Shown: positions 1 to 8,905, counted from the first letter of the stretch. The stretch is DNA of 44,547 bases from Acidobacteria subdivision 2 bacterium RH1 MAG20 (GCA_002197545.1 NFUO01000530.1:1-44547); one strand, 5' to 3'. Notes: generated by a model from the letters alone, not told the origin. A program made the numbers and translations.

Positions 1-1011
1 AAGGTGGGGTATTGCGTGATCGGGCTGGGGCGGATTGCGAACCACTTTATTGGCGGGGTGCAGGGTTCGTCGACCTCGCAGATTACCGGACTGGTGAGCG
101 GGCATCGAGACAAGGCGGAGAGGTTTGCGGCGCAGCTTGGCGTGCCGAAGAGCTCGATCTACAGCTATGAGGACATGGACCGGATGCGGGACAACAAGAG
201 CATCGATGGGGTGTATGTCGCGCTGCCGAACAGCATGCATGCGGAGTACACGATCCGGTCGGCGAAGGCAGGCAAGCATGTCCTCTGCGAAAAGCCGATG
301 TGCACGAGCGTAAGCGACGCAGAAGTTATGATTGCCGCTTGCAAGGCAGCGAATGTGAAGCTGATGATCGCCTATCGGCTGCACTATGAGCCAACGAATC
401 TGCGGGCTATTGAGTTAATTCGGCAGGGTGCGCTGGGCAAGGTACAAATCATCGATAGCGCCAACGGCTTCTACGAAAATGCGGGCGAATGGAGATTGAA
501 CAAGGCAATGAGTGGAGGTGGACCGATGCTGGATGTCGGTATCTATTCCCTGAATGCCACGCGGTACCTAACGGGCGAGGAGCCGGAGAGCTTTACGGCG
601 TCGGTGTCGACGATCGACCACGATGGGCGGTTCGATACGGTGGAGGAGAATACGACGTGGACGACGAAGTTTCCGTCGGGGATTCTGGCAAGCTGCTGCA
701 CAACCTATGGCGCGGGTATGCGTAGCTACTATCGCGTGTATGGGTCTAAGGGCTGGCTGGAGGTGGGGTCCTTCGGCTACGAAGGGCTGCGGTTGCAGGC
801 GAACTATCACAGCGGAGCAAAGGGGTCTCCGGCAACGGTGCTGGACGAGCCGAATACGGAGCGCGACCCGAAGCAGTTTACGCGGCAGTCAGACCACTTT
901 ACGGAATGCATTCTGCAGAACAAAACGCCAAAGACTCCGGGGGAAGAGGGGCTGCGGGATATGCAGTGTATGCAGCGAATTTATAAAGCGGCGGGAGTTG
1001 TGGCGCTGTAA
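1..1011 (+). CDS. Gfo/Idh/MocA family oxidoreductase, 5' end outside window
   Basis: This is an NAD(P)-dependent oxidoreductase of the glucose-fructose oxidoreductase / inositol dehydrogenase / MocA family; the substrate is probably a sugar or sugar derivative, but I cannot name it. The reading frame is open from base 1 and begins within the Rossmann fold (GLGRIA, the dinucleotide-binding glycine motif), so only a few residues are missing upstream. The family EKP motif (the lysine is codon 292-294) is the usual active-site lysine region. The C-terminal half holds the alpha/beta substrate domain, with a GGGPMLDVGIYSLN segment typical of GFOR-like members. No signal peptide is visible, but the true N-terminus is not in the window. 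The family assignment is firm and the substrate is unknown. Confidence 0.9.
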   Translation, partial: KVGYCVIGLGRIANHFIGGVQGSSTSQITGLVSGHRDKAERFAAQLGVPKSSIYSYEDMDRMRDNKSIDGVYVALPNSMHAEYTIRSAKAGKHVLCEKPMCTSVSDAEVMIAACKAANVKLMIAYRLHYEPTNLRAIELIRQGALGKVQIIDSANGFYENAGEWRLNKAMSGGGPMLDVGIYSLNATRYLTGEEPESFTASVSTIDHDGRFDTVEENTTWTTKFPSGILASCCTTYGAGMRSYYRVYGSKGWLEVGSFGYEGLRLQANYHSGAKGSPATVLDEPNTERDPKQFTRQSDHFTECILQNKTPKTPGEEGLRDMQCMQRIYKAAGVVAL

Positions 1012-1135
1012 GCAGAAAAACCGACCACGGATTACACGGACAAAAGCGGAATTGTCAGGAGATGCTTTCGACATAATTCTGTGGCTATACAGAGCACAAT
1101 CGCGATTTGACAGGCGGCCAGAGATACAACCCACT

Positions 1136-1152
1136 CTTAAGGAAGCCTTAAG
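1136..1152. repeat. Perfect 7-bp inverted repeat in an intergenic gap
   Basis: CTTAAGG, then AAG, then CCTTAAG forms a perfect short palindrome in the 184-bp gap between the oxidoreductase and the next gene. It has no T-run and is too short to be a convincing terminator. An operator site is possible. A TTGACA hexamer at 1107-1112 lies just upstream but has no good -10 partner at the usual spacing. Confidence 0.45.
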
Positions 1153-1195
1153 CAAAACTCGGGATCATGGAAATATGTAACGCGAAAGTAGATAT

Positions 1196-2074
1196 TTGTT
1201 GTCGAAATGGCGCCGCAGAAGAGAGAAATTTATACCGGAATCTCAACGATGTCGCGTATTTCGTTTGATCACGCAGTCCGTTAGGTGGAGTGTTCTTGGC
1301 ATCGTAAGCCTTCCGCTGGCATCCATGCAGGCAAGAGCCCAGCGAGCTGATGTAGTAATACAGATGGCCACCAATGAAAAGGCCGCACGCGCACAGGAAC
1401 AGCATTTTTCGTATCTCTCGGAGGAGCGCTCCAGCCGGACAGGCGGTCATCTCTGGAAGGAAAAAGTCGTAGAGACAGACGACGGCGTGCTTCGGCGTCT
1501 GCTGGCGGTTGACGGCCGAGCCTTGACGGCGGCGCAGGCGCAGGCCGAGGAGCAGCGCATCGAAGGAATTGTTGCCCATCCCGAAGCCTTCCGCAAATTG
1601 AATGCAGGCCACTATGATGACGAGGTAAAGGCCACACAACTGTTGGAGATTCTGCCCAAAGCCTTTCTCATCTCACCCGCTGGCGAGCAGAACGGGTGCA
1701 TCCGGTTTTTCTTTTGGCCCAACCCTGCCTTTCAACCTTCCACCTACGAGGAACGCATCATCCATGTCCTCGAAGGCACGGTCTCTATCAAGGAGCCGGA
1801 GGACCGGTTATGCAAACTGGAAGCTAGGATCACGCAGCCAGTGGAGTTCGGGTTCGGGTTGCTTGGCAGGGTGAACAGCGGAGGACATTTCGAGCTGGAA
1901 CGAGCACAGGTAGATCCGAAGAACTGGAAGAGTGTACACATCAGCGTGCATATCGACGGCCGCATCCTCCTGCTTAAAAGCATCACGCGCGATCAGGAGA
2001 CGACGCGGACAGAGGTCCATGTCGTGCCTCAACATTTGAACCTCGTCCAAGCTGCGAGCTTGAGCCATCCATGA
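1196..2074 (+). CDS. Exported protein of unknown function
   Basis: I do not recognise a named domain. The translation has a hydrophobic stretch (WSVLGIVSLPLAS) followed by a likely signal peptidase site near ARAQRA, so the mature protein of about 240 residues is probably periplasmic. The mature N-terminal part is charged and helical (EKAARAQEQHFSYLSEER). The remainder resembles an outer-membrane-lipoprotein-like beta domain seen in acidobacterial proteins of unknown function. The start is uncertain: the longest frame begins at a TTG at 1196 with no Shine-Dalgarno sequence. TTG 1265 would still keep the signal peptide, whereas ATG 1325 would lose it. The gene converges with the one at 2110. 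Reality of the gene is supported by the intact frame and signal peptide. Confidence 0.7.
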   Translation: MLSKWRRRREKFIPESQRCRVFRLITQSVRWSVLGIVSLPLASMQARAQRADVVIQMATNEKAARAQEQHFSYLSEERSSRTGGHLWKEKVVETDDGVLRRLLAVDGRALTAAQAQAEEQRIEGIVAHPEAFRKLNAGHYDDEVKATQLLEILPKAFLISPAGEQNGCIRFFFWPNPAFQPSTYEERIIHVLEGTVSIKEPEDRLCKLEARITQPVEFGFGLLGRVNSGGHFELERAQVDPKNWKSVHISVHIDGRILLLKSITRDQETTRTEVHVVPQHLNLVQAASLSHP

Positions 2075-2109
2075 TTCCATGTCGGTGCCCCTGTATCCTT
2101 GGTGATTTG

Positions 2110-2871
2110 TCAGGGGACATTGATGAACTGGGCGCCCTTGGGCCCGAACCAGACTACACCGTCGCCTAACATGGCCTGGCCATTGCGGACGAACATGTCG
2201 TGGGGCATGGCGTTTTTGAAGGCATCAATGCAGGCTGGGGTAAAGATCTGGTTCCATTTGGCGGATAGCTCGGCTGCCGTGCGAATAGTGCGGCTTTTGC
2301 CGCTGCGATTAATGCGCAGGGGAAAATCGACAAAGCGGGCGGCTGCTGTGTGATCTCGGCTGAGGACTGCTTTGTAGAAGCTTTGCACTTTGGCCTCGAA
2401 AGCTGCATCGCTTTCGCTGGTGACATCTTCATACCAGCGAGTGTTGACAAGGCCTTCAGTGTTTCCCTCCATTTGAAGCTCGACGGGATAGGAACTGGCG
2501 CCCTTCATCCATCGACCTTTCATGCCGACGCTGTTTTGGAAGTTGAGCGGCTTGCCGGCTTCGCTACCGTTGCCTTTAAAGCGCAGGGCGAACTGGCCGC
2601 CCTCGGGCTCATACAGAATGATTCCGGTTCCTTGCGTGCCAGCTTTGAGAGGGATGTCTTTGAGATGTTTTGCGTAGAAGTAATGGCCTCCGGTGACGGC
2701 TCCGGCAGTGTCGACGAGGAGCGTCATTCCGATTCTGCTTTGACCTACGGTGCCTGTGAAGGTGATTCTTTTGACTGTGGCCGAGTTTTGGGCGCGTATG
2801 GCACCGGCTGCGAGAATGAGGATGAGAGCGACGATGGATTGCGTCAGTCCGCTCCTTCTGTTTTGGTTCAA
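2110..2871 (-). CDS. Exported protein of unknown function (253 aa)
   Basis: The protein has a clear signal peptide (SIVALILILAAGAIRAQ) and no domain I can name. The first part (about residues 30-125) reads as a small beta-rich domain (ITFTGTVGQSRIGMTLLVD). The second part (about 145-250) holds a helical segment with a YKAVLSRDHTAAARFVDFPL motif similar to proteins with a SnoaL/NTF2-like fold, but this is only a resemblance. The start is TTG, and it is supported by a GGAGG on the minus strand (bases 2878-2882 read in reverse) six bases before it. It is convergent with the upstream plus-strand gene, with 35 bp between the stops. Confidence 0.8.
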   Translation of the reverse strand: MNQNRRSGLTQSIVALILILAAGAIRAQNSATVKRITFTGTVGQSRIGMTLLVDTAGAVTGGHYFYAKHLKDIPLKAGTQGTGIILYEPEGGQFALRFKGNGSEAGKPLNFQNSVGMKGRWMKGASSYPVELQMEGNTEGLVNTRWYEDVTSESDAAFEAKVQSFYKAVLSRDHTAAARFVDFPLRINRSGKSRTIRTAAELSAKWNQIFTPACIDAFKNAMPHDMFVRNGQAMLGDGVVWFGPKGAQFINVP

Positions 2872-2985
2872 CCGGCACCTCCGTGGGGAAGGTTAAGTGG
2901 GGCTAAGCATAACAAATGGTGAGATGCAGCGTTCAGGCTTTGAGCTCGTTCAACAAAGAACAGCCAATGGTAAAGGCTTTGTGAT

Positions 2986-3762
2986 TTACCAGACGTGGTT
3001 GAAGCCGTCCTTTTGGGCGAGTTGAACTTCGGTCTGGAAGAGGTTGCTTAGGGTGGGAGCGGTGAGGAGTTCGGCTTTGGGGCCGTCGCCGATGATGCGG
3101 CCTTCGCGCAGGAGGAGGATGCGGTCGATCTCGGGAATGATATCGGCGATGTGATGGGTGATGAGGAGGATGCCAGTCCCCTGCTGGGCCAGCTTGCGGA
3201 GCAGGTTGCGGAGCTCGCGCTGGGCGCTGATGTCGAGAGCGTTGGAGGGCTCGTCGAGGAGGAGCATCTGCGAGGAGCCTACGAGGGCGCGGCCAATCAT
3301 GATGCGGCGTTGCTGTCCGGCGGACATCTCGCCTACGAGTTTGTCGATCAGGTTGACGGCGTCGATCTGGTCGAGGACTTCGTCGGCGCGTTCGCGCATG
3401 GCGGCAGTGACGGTGAGGTTGGGCCAGAGGGTGCTACTGGAGAAGAAGCCGGTGAGGACGGCGTCGCGGCCCGTGGTGTGAAGTGTGGGCTTGCCGGGAA
3501 GTTCGGCGGAGACTACGCCGAGACGTTTTTTGAGTTCAGTGAGGTCCCAGCGGCTGCGGCCAAAGATGGTGACGCTGGTCTCGGGCTGGACGATGGGGTA
3601 GCACTCGCAGGTGATGGTCTTGATGAGGGTGGATTTGCCGCAGCCGTTGGGGCCGAGGATGGCGATGTGTTCTCCTGTGTTGACGCTGAGGTTAATGTCG
3701 TGGAGGACCACGTTGTCGCCGCGGGCTATGTTTACGTGAGTCAGTTCGAGAAAAGGTGGCAT
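2986..3762 (-). CDS. ABC transporter ATP-binding protein (ModF/iron-complex-like)
   Basis: This is a single-domain ABC ATPase of 258 residues. Walker A is GPNGCGKST near residue 38, the signature is MSAGQQRR (a variant of LSGGQ), Walker B is MLLLDEPSNALD, and the switch histidine lies in LLITHH. The overall pattern resembles the molybdate/iron-complex ATPases, and the ModF-like stand-alone ATPases have the same form. No permease or binding protein gene is adjacent, so the transporter partner is unknown; a soluble regulatory role is possible. The next gene upstream is divergent and decayed. No Shine-Dalgarno sequence is evident before the ATG. Confidence 0.9.
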   Translation of the reverse strand: MPPFLELTHVNIARGDNVVLHDINLSVNTGEHIAILGPNGCGKSTLIKTITCECYPIVQPETSVTIFGRSRWDLTELKKRLGVVSAELPGKPTLHTTGRDAVLTGFFSSSTLWPNLTVTAAMRERADEVLDQIDAVNLIDKLVGEMSAGQQRRIMIGRALVGSSQMLLLDEPSNALDISAQRELRNLLRKLAQQGTGILLITHHIADIIPEIDRILLLREGRIIGDGPKAELLTAPTLSNLFQTEVQLAQKDGFNHVW

Positions 3763-3778
3763 CTTATTTCAAGGATAG

Positions 3779-3994
3779 ATGGTTTTGCGCGATGGAGGAA
3801 TGATGGGAACTGAGATCAATGGCCGCGATCAGCGGCTTGCCTACGCTTTGCTGCGGATGGTGGTGGGTCTGAACCTGTCGATGCATGGACTGACTTATGC
3901 GCTGGTTTATTCGGTGCTGCTGTTTCTGGTGCGGTATAACGGCTGGTCGCTGGATGCCTGCATGAACCGAGGTGAGAACAGGCAGGCATCGTAG
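3779..3994 (+). pseudogene. DoxX-family membrane protein with internal deletion
   Basis: The 71-codon frame joins two conserved ends of a DoxX-like quinol oxidase-subunit-type protein. It has the N-terminal stretch RLAYALLRMVVGLNLSMHGL and then, directly, the C-terminal stretch YALVYSVLLFLVRYNGWSLD. Full family members are roughly 130-150 residues and carry two further transmembrane helices between these parts, about 70-80 residues that are absent here. The junction is in frame. Starts at 3779, 3800 or 3803 are possible; a GGAGG lies at 3794-3798. It is divergent from the ABC ATPase. Either this is a dead gene or a two-helix remnant is still made; I favour loss of function. Confidence 0.7.
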
Positions 3995-3999
3995 CTGGT

Positions 4000-4104
4000 T
4001 TAGCGATTGGTCATTCCGCCGAGGATGGAGCCGACGATGCCGCCTACTACTCCGCCTTCGGTTGCCTGCTCGGTGCGCTGGGTAGGCATGTACTCCAAGG
4101 GCAC
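4000..4104 (-). pseudogene. Fragment encoding a glycine-zipper tail
   Basis: A minus-strand frame from a GTG at 4104 (or ATG at 4090) encodes 34 residues ending in a glycine-zipper segment, GGVVGGIVGSILGGMTNR. It looks like the C-terminal end of an exported glycine-zipper protein whose upstream part is gone: a stop codon closes the frame a few codons before the GTG. It lies tail to tail with the DoxX remnant. A genuine very short protein cannot be excluded. Confidence 0.35.
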
Positions 4105-4170
4105 GAAGGCTCTATAAAGAGAGCGGAGTTAAAGACTCCACGGTTCAGGATTTAGTGAGGGCTTTTGTTC

Positions 4171-4242
4171 TTACATCTCTTTCTCCAGGAAGCCGAAGAT
4201 GGCACAATGGGCGGCAGCTTCAGCTTTGGTTAAGCTGGGCAT
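4171..4242 (-). other. Possible 23-residue ORF
   Basis: An ATG-started minus-strand frame encodes MPSLTKAEAAAHCAIFGFLE plus three residues. There is no clear ribosome binding site and I do not recognise it. It is listed because the 3995-4256 gap otherwise contains only the glycine-zipper fragment. It may be the relic of a longer gene. Confidence 0.2.
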
Positions 4243-4256
4243 GATGGAATGATCTG

Positions 4257-4946
4257 ATGCGCGTATTGCTGATAGAGGATGAACGGCGACTGGCGGAGAA
4301 TGTGGCTACGGCGCTGCGCGATGGGCCGGGATTTGCGGTCGATTGCGCGGAGGACGGTTTAACCGGCCTCGACCTTGCGGGCAACCAGTGTTATGACCTG
4401 ATCGTGCTGGACCTTATGCTGCCCAAGCTGGATGGGCTTGCTCTGCTGAGGAAGATACGATCGAAGGGCGATCGCACCTCGGTGCTGATTCTGACGGCGA
4501 AGGGGGAGGCGACTTCGATTGTTGAATTGCTTAACGCGGGCGCGGACGATTATCTGAGCAAACCGTTCGACCTGGGCGAGTTGATCGCGCGGGCGAAGGC
4601 TCTGATTCGGCGCGGCAAGGGCGTCGCCGATCCTGTGCTGCGGCTGGCTGATCTGGAACTGAATACGGTGGAGCAGACGGTGCATCGCTCAGGCAAGCTA
4701 GTTGATCTTTCACCGATGGAATATCGCATTCTGGAGTACCTGATCCATCGTCCGCGGGTAATTGTCTCGAAGCGAGAGTTGCTGGAGCATTTGTATGACT
4801 ACAACTGGGAGCATCACTCGAACGTGATTGAGGCGCATGTATCGAACCTGCGCAGAAAGCTGGATGCGACAACCCAGCAGCCGAGTATTGAGACGCTTCG
4901 GGGCCGCGGCTACCGCATGCTGGTGGACAGGCAGGAGGGCCAATGA
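4257..4946 (+). CDS. OmpR/PhoB-family response regulator
   Basis: This is a DNA-binding response regulator of 229 residues. The receiver domain covers about residues 1-115, with the acidic pair at the start (IEDE), the phospho-acceptor Asp52 in LDLMLP, Thr80 in LILTAK and Lys102 in LSKPF. The OmpR-type winged-helix domain covers about 125-225, ending in the recognition segment VIEAHVSNLRRKLD and the wing RGRGYRMLV. The stop overlaps the kinase start by four bases (ATGA), so the two are co-translated. The position immediately before an efflux operon on the same strand suggests control of that operon; the inducer is not deducible. It resembles the QseB/TctD/PmrA subgroup. Confidence 0.95.
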   Translation: MRVLLIEDERRLAENVATALRDGPGFAVDCAEDGLTGLDLAGNQCYDLIVLDLMLPKLDGLALLRKIRSKGDRTSVLILTAKGEATSIVELLNAGADDYLSKPFDLGELIARAKALIRRGKGVADPVLRLADLELNTVEQTVHRSGKLVDLSPMEYRILEYLIHRPRVIVSKRELLEHLYDYNWEHHSNVIEAHVSNLRRKLDATTQQPSIETLRGRGYRMLVDRQEGQ

Positions 4947-6346
4947 GACCGTATTCGTTGACTCGAAGGCTAGTGGTCGCGGTGCTGCTGGTTGAGTTAC
5001 TGTCCGCATTGGCAATTACCGGACTGGCACTGATTTATGAGCGGCATACTCAATTTCATGCGTTCGATATTATGCTGCGGGGGCGAGCATATTCGCTGTT
5101 GGGCGCGGTGCAGGATGCGGGAGATGCCGCAGACAATGTGATGCTCGATGGAACAGAACATAGCCTGCCTGCCGGAGACATCTATGAGGTCCGTGCTGCG
5201 GAAGGGCGTATTCTGGGGCACTCCGACAATTGGAATAGACCCGGTGGTGATGGCGCACTGAAGGTGAACGACGATGGCTTCTTCAAAATCAAGATCAAGG
5301 GGAGGCACTATCGCGGAATTCAGGTGCATGGCGTGCGCATTGTCGATCCGGGGGACAAGGGCGGAGGGATTCCGAGGCATGTCACCGTTCTGTATGGATC
5401 TGAGACGGAACATGTGTGGGATGTCATATCGGACGCGGTAGAGTTCTATGCGATGGCGAGCCTCTTGTTGCTGGCTATCAGCGGAGTGCTGATGTTCTGG
5501 CTGCTGAATCGCGGGCTCGAGCCGCTGCGTGAACTGGCCGCTGCGGCAGCGGTCGTCTCGGTGGACTCGTGGGAGTTTGCTCCTTCGGAACGGGCGCGCG
5601 AAATCAAGGAACTCGCGCCGCTGACAGGCGCGCTTGAGATTGTGCTGCATGGGCTGAAGCGCTCGTTTTTACAGCAGCGCCAGTTTGTAAGCGATGCAGC
5701 TCATGAGTTAAAGACGGCGGTTGCGGTAGCGAAGTCCTCGGTCCAACTGCTGACCATGCGGCACAGAACGGCGATGGAATATGAGGCTGGGCTTGAACGA
5801 TGCCAGGCGGATTGCGAGCGGATGGAGGAGATCGTCGCCAAGATGCTGACGCTGGCGCGGGTTGAGAGCGAAGATGAATCGAAGGCTGCGCCCTATGCGA
5901 TGAATTTGATCGGTTGTGTCCGCGCGGTTGCTGAACAACTTGCAACGGTGGCGCAGGGGAAGGGACAGCGAATTTCTGTCTACGGAGATGAAACGGTGAC
6001 AGTGGATGCAACGGCGGAACAGCTTCAACTGCTGTGTTCGAACCTGATTTTGAATGCGTTGCAGCACAGCAACAACGGCTCTGAGGTGCGGGCTGTGGTG
6101 CAGACGAACAGGTACAACGCAGAACTTCTCATTGAAGATGACGGCAGCGGCATTGAGCCGGAGGTTCTGCCGCACGTTTTCGATCGGTTCTACCGCAGCG
6201 ACCCTTCGCGCAGCCGCAAGACCGGAGGGACGGGACTCGGGCTCGCGATCTGCAGGGCCATCGTCTCCAAAGCTCGAGGGAGCATTGCTATCACCAGCGA
6301 ATTAGGTAAAGGAAGTGTAGTTACGGTTCACTTCCCTGCTGGATAA
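4943..6346 (+). CDS. Sensor histidine kinase, partner of the upstream regulator
   Basis: This is a two-helix inner-membrane kinase of 467 residues. Transmembrane segments are near residues 9-31 and 166-188, enclosing a periplasmic sensor region of about 130 residues with no recognisable domain. A short HAMP-like linker follows (RGLEPLRELAAAAA). The HisKA box has the phospho-accepting His254 in DAAHELKTAVAV, where the usual proline after HELRT is an alanine. The HATPase domain has the N box (NLILNALQHS), a G1 box (EDDGSGIEP) and a G2 box (GGTGLGLAI). Start and upstream stop overlap by four bases. It should phosphorylate the regulator encoded just before it. Confidence 0.95.
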   Translation: MRPYSLTRRLVVAVLLVELLSALAITGLALIYERHTQFHAFDIMLRGRAYSLLGAVQDAGDAADNVMLDGTEHSLPAGDIYEVRAAEGRILGHSDNWNRPGGDGALKVNDDGFFKIKIKGRHYRGIQVHGVRIVDPGDKGGGIPRHVTVLYGSETEHVWDVISDAVEFYAMASLLLLAISGVLMFWLLNRGLEPLRELAAAAAVVSVDSWEFAPSERAREIKELAPLTGALEIVLHGLKRSFLQQRQFVSDAAHELKTAVAVAKSSVQLLTMRHRTAMEYEAGLERCQADCERMEEIVAKMLTLARVESEDESKAAPYAMNLIGCVRAVAEQLATVAQGKGQRISVYGDETVTVDATAEQLQLLCSNLILNALQHSNNGSEVRAVVQTNRYNAELLIEDDGSGIEPEVLPHVFDRFYRSDPSRSRKTGGTGLGLAICRAIVSKARGSIAITSELGKGSVVTVHFPAG

Positions 6347-6475
6347 TTGACGTAGTCATTGAGCGAAAACATCTCGCATGAACAATGAATCATAATTTCT
6401 TCATTCTCACTTAAGGTAGGGTTGAAATATTAGACAAGCCGGCAAATGGACCTGCCGAGTTCACATGGAGTTTCT

Positions 6476-7531
6476 ATGACACCGAAAAGCGTTTGCCACA
6501 CCTTTATTCATGTCGGGAAAGTAGTGCTCACCGCGTCATTTGCCTGCACTCTTCTGACTCCGTTGGTCGCAGTCGCGCAGAAGCCTTACAGCGTCCAGAG
6601 CCGATGGACGATTGGCGGGGATGGCGGCTGGGACTATCTGGCCACCGATCCAGGAGCGCATCGTTTATATGTAACCCACGGGACGCGCGTCGAGGTTCTG
6701 GATACTAACTCCGGCAAGATGATCGGCAGCATTCAGGACCTGCAGGGTATTCATGGCGTTGCGTTCGACGGTACAGGAAAGTATGGCTACATCAGCGACG
6801 GGCGAGCGGGGACGGTTGTGGTCTTTGACCGCGCCAACCTGCAAAAGGTAGCTTCCATCCCAGTCGGCACCAATCCTGATGGAATTGTGTTTGAGCCGGT
6901 TACAAAAACAGTTTGGGCGTTCAATGGCCGCAGCAGTAACGTCTCCGTAATTGATACGGCGACACAAAAGGTTGTCGCGACCATCGCCCTTCCGGGCAAG
7001 CCAGAGTTTCCGGTCGCGGACGGAAAGGGTACGATCTTCGACAATATCGAGACCAAGAACTCGATTGTGCGGCTCGACGCAAAGACAAAGACGCTGACGG
7101 CGACATGGCCGCTGACGAACTGCGAGTCTCCCTCCGGCTTGGCGATTGACACAGCAGGACGACGGCTTTTTTCCGTGTGCGATGGAAAAACAATGGCCGT
7201 CACTGATGCCAACACTGGCAAGAATCTTGCTACGCCTGCTATTGGCGATGGGCCGGATGCGGCGGGTTACGATGCGGCGCATAAGCTGGCCTTCTCGTCG
7301 AATGGTGATGGTACGCTGACAGTAGTAGATGCGAGCAAAAACACTTATCCGGTCATGCAGAACCTTGCTACGCAAAAAGGGGGCCGTACGATGTCTTTCG
7401 ATTCAGGCACGGGCCGTATCTACCTTGTGACTGCGGAGTTCGGACCACGTCCTGCCGCCACAGCGACTAATCCACGTCCGCGACCTGCCACCGTGCCGGG
7501 TAGCTTTACTGTGCTCGTCGTCGGACGGTAA
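6476..7531 (+). CDS. Exported YVTN/YncE-like beta-propeller protein
   Basis: This is a secreted beta-propeller of 351 residues with repeated blades of the YVTN/YncE type: RLYVTHGTRVEVLDTNSGK, then TVWAFNGRSSNVSVIDTAT, and further copies (AFSSNGDGTLTVVDASK). A signal peptide is present (VVLTASFACTLLTPLVAVAQ). I chose ATG 6476 over the in-frame ATG 6446 because a TGGAG lies about six bases upstream of it. The stop overlaps the start of the TolC-like gene by one base (TAATG), so it belongs to the efflux operon. YncE-like proteins are periplasmic, and ligand binding has been suggested for some; here the role is unknown. An accessory or sensory role for the pump is an inference from position. Confidence 0.9.
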   Translation: MTPKSVCHTFIHVGKVVLTASFACTLLTPLVAVAQKPYSVQSRWTIGGDGGWDYLATDPGAHRLYVTHGTRVEVLDTNSGKMIGSIQDLQGIHGVAFDGTGKYGYISDGRAGTVVVFDRANLQKVASIPVGTNPDGIVFEPVTKTVWAFNGRSSNVSVIDTATQKVVATIALPGKPEFPVADGKGTIFDNIETKNSIVRLDAKTKTLTATWPLTNCESPSGLAIDTAGRRLFSVCDGKTMAVTDANTGKNLATPAIGDGPDAAGYDAAHKLAFSSNGDGTLTVVDASKNTYPVMQNLATQKGGRTMSFDSGTGRIYLVTAEFGPRPAATATNPRPRPATVPGSFTVLVVGR

Positions 7532-8901
7532 TGAGGGTATCCCGATTGTCTATGCGTTTTTTTGTTATTGGAATACCATTGTTCTGTATTTATCTGGCAA
7601 CTGCACCCGCCGCGTCCGCGCAGCAGGTGCAAGCTGCCGCTCCGGATTCATCTTCTTTAGCGATTACGTTGGAGGAGGCGATCAGCCGGGCGAAGGCAAA
7701 TGAACCTAGTTTTGCGGCGGCGGTGGCGGCGAGCGGGGTGAGTGGGCTGGACCGCTCGATTGCGCGGGCGGCCTTGTTGCCGAATGTTACGTATCTCAAT
7801 CAGTTTCTGTATACGCAGGGGCCGGAGGCGATACCTCGAGACAGTATCCCGGGCGCGCTGCTGGTGCCGCGGTTTATAGCGAATAATGCAGTGCATGAGT
7901 ATCTCAGCCAGGGGGTGGTGAATGAGACGATCGGGGTGCAACAGTTCACGGCTGTCTCGCGGGCCTCGGCGGCGGCGGCGGTAGCTGCGGCGAACCTGGA
8001 GATTGCGCGGCGCGGTCTGGTCTCTACCGTAGTCGGACTGTTTTATGCATCGCTGGTTTCGGAGCACAAGGTTGCCGTGGCCAAACGGGCTGCCGCTGAA
8101 GCCGACGGCTTTGTGCAGCTGGCCGAGCAGCGGGAGGCCGCGCGCGAAAACGCCCATGCCGATGTGGTGAAGGCGCAGCTGCAGCAGCAGCAGCGCGGCC
8201 GCGATCTGGCCGATGCCATGGCGCAGGCGCAGAAGTCGCGTCTCGATCTTGCGGTGCTGCTTTTTGCTGATCCGCGTTCGCCTTACACGCTGACGACGGC
8301 TGCGGCGGTGCCGCCGCTGCCCACCCGCGCCGATGTGGAAGCTGCGGCGTCGCATCATAATCCTGAGTTGCAGAGCGCGATTGCTGCGCTGCGCGAGAGC
8401 AGTCTGGGAGTGACCGCGGCGCGTGCCGCCTATCTGCCGAACCTCGCGCTCAACTTCACCTATGGCATCGATGCGGCCCAGTTCGCCGCCAGGGACCGGG
8501 AGGGACTCAAGAATCTGGGTTATTCGGCGAGCGCCACGCTGGATATTCCGGTGTGGGACTGGTTCTCGACGCAACATAAAGTTAAGCAGAGCGAGATTAT
8601 GCGGGACGCCTCGCGCGTTGTGCTGAGCTCGACGCAGCGCCAGTTGATCGCGCGGCTCGATGAGTTCTACACCGAGGCGACCACGGCGCGCGACCAGCTT
8701 GCGTCGCTCAACCTCAGCGTGCAGACCGCAGCCGAGAGCCTGCGGCTTACCCGGCTCCGCTACACCGCGGGAGAGGCCACCGTGCTTGAGGTTGTCGACG
8801 CGGAGAACTCCCTGACCACGGCGGAGCTGGCCCGTGAAGATGGCACTACCCGTTATCAGATATCGCTTGCCAATCTCCAGCTCCTGACAGGAACGATCTA
8901 A
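7531..8901 (+). CDS. TolC-family outer membrane efflux protein
   Basis: This is the outer-membrane channel of a tripartite pump, 456 residues with a signal peptide (FFVIGIPLFCIYLATAPAAS). The two halves are repeats of the outer membrane efflux protein domain, starting near LEEAISRAKANEPSFAAA and at RADVEAAASHHNPELQSA. Long alanine-rich coiled coils (EAARENAHADVVKAQLQQQQ) form the periplasmic tunnel in this family. The conserved C-terminal pattern TRLRYTAGEATVLEVVDAEN is present. It overlaps the preceding gene by one base and is followed after four bases by the adaptor gene. It should partner with the adaptor and permease downstream. Confidence 0.95.
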   Translation: MRVSRLSMRFFVIGIPLFCIYLATAPAASAQQVQAAAPDSSSLAITLEEAISRAKANEPSFAAAVAASGVSGLDRSIARAALLPNVTYLNQFLYTQGPEAIPRDSIPGALLVPRFIANNAVHEYLSQGVVNETIGVQQFTAVSRASAAAAVAAANLEIARRGLVSTVVGLFYASLVSEHKVAVAKRAAAEADGFVQLAEQREAARENAHADVVKAQLQQQQRGRDLADAMAQAQKSRLDLAVLLFADPRSPYTLTTAAAVPPLPTRADVEAAASHHNPELQSAIAALRESSLGVTAARAAYLPNLALNFTYGIDAAQFAARDREGLKNLGYSASATLDIPVWDWFSTQHKVKQSEIMRDASRVVLSSTQRQLIARLDEFYTEATTARDQLASLNLSVQTAAESLRLTRLRYTAGEATVLEVVDAENSLTTAELAREDGTTRYQISLANLQLLTGTI

Positions 8902-8905
8902 ACCC

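Noticed and set aside
1107..1135. TTGACA as a promoter for the gene at 1196
   Set aside because: There is no -10 hexamer at 16-18 bp; only the palindrome at 1136 lies downstream.
6446..6475. ATG 6446 as the start of the propeller gene
   Set aside because: Ten extra non-hydrophobic residues before the signal peptide and no ribosome binding site, in contrast with ATG 6476.
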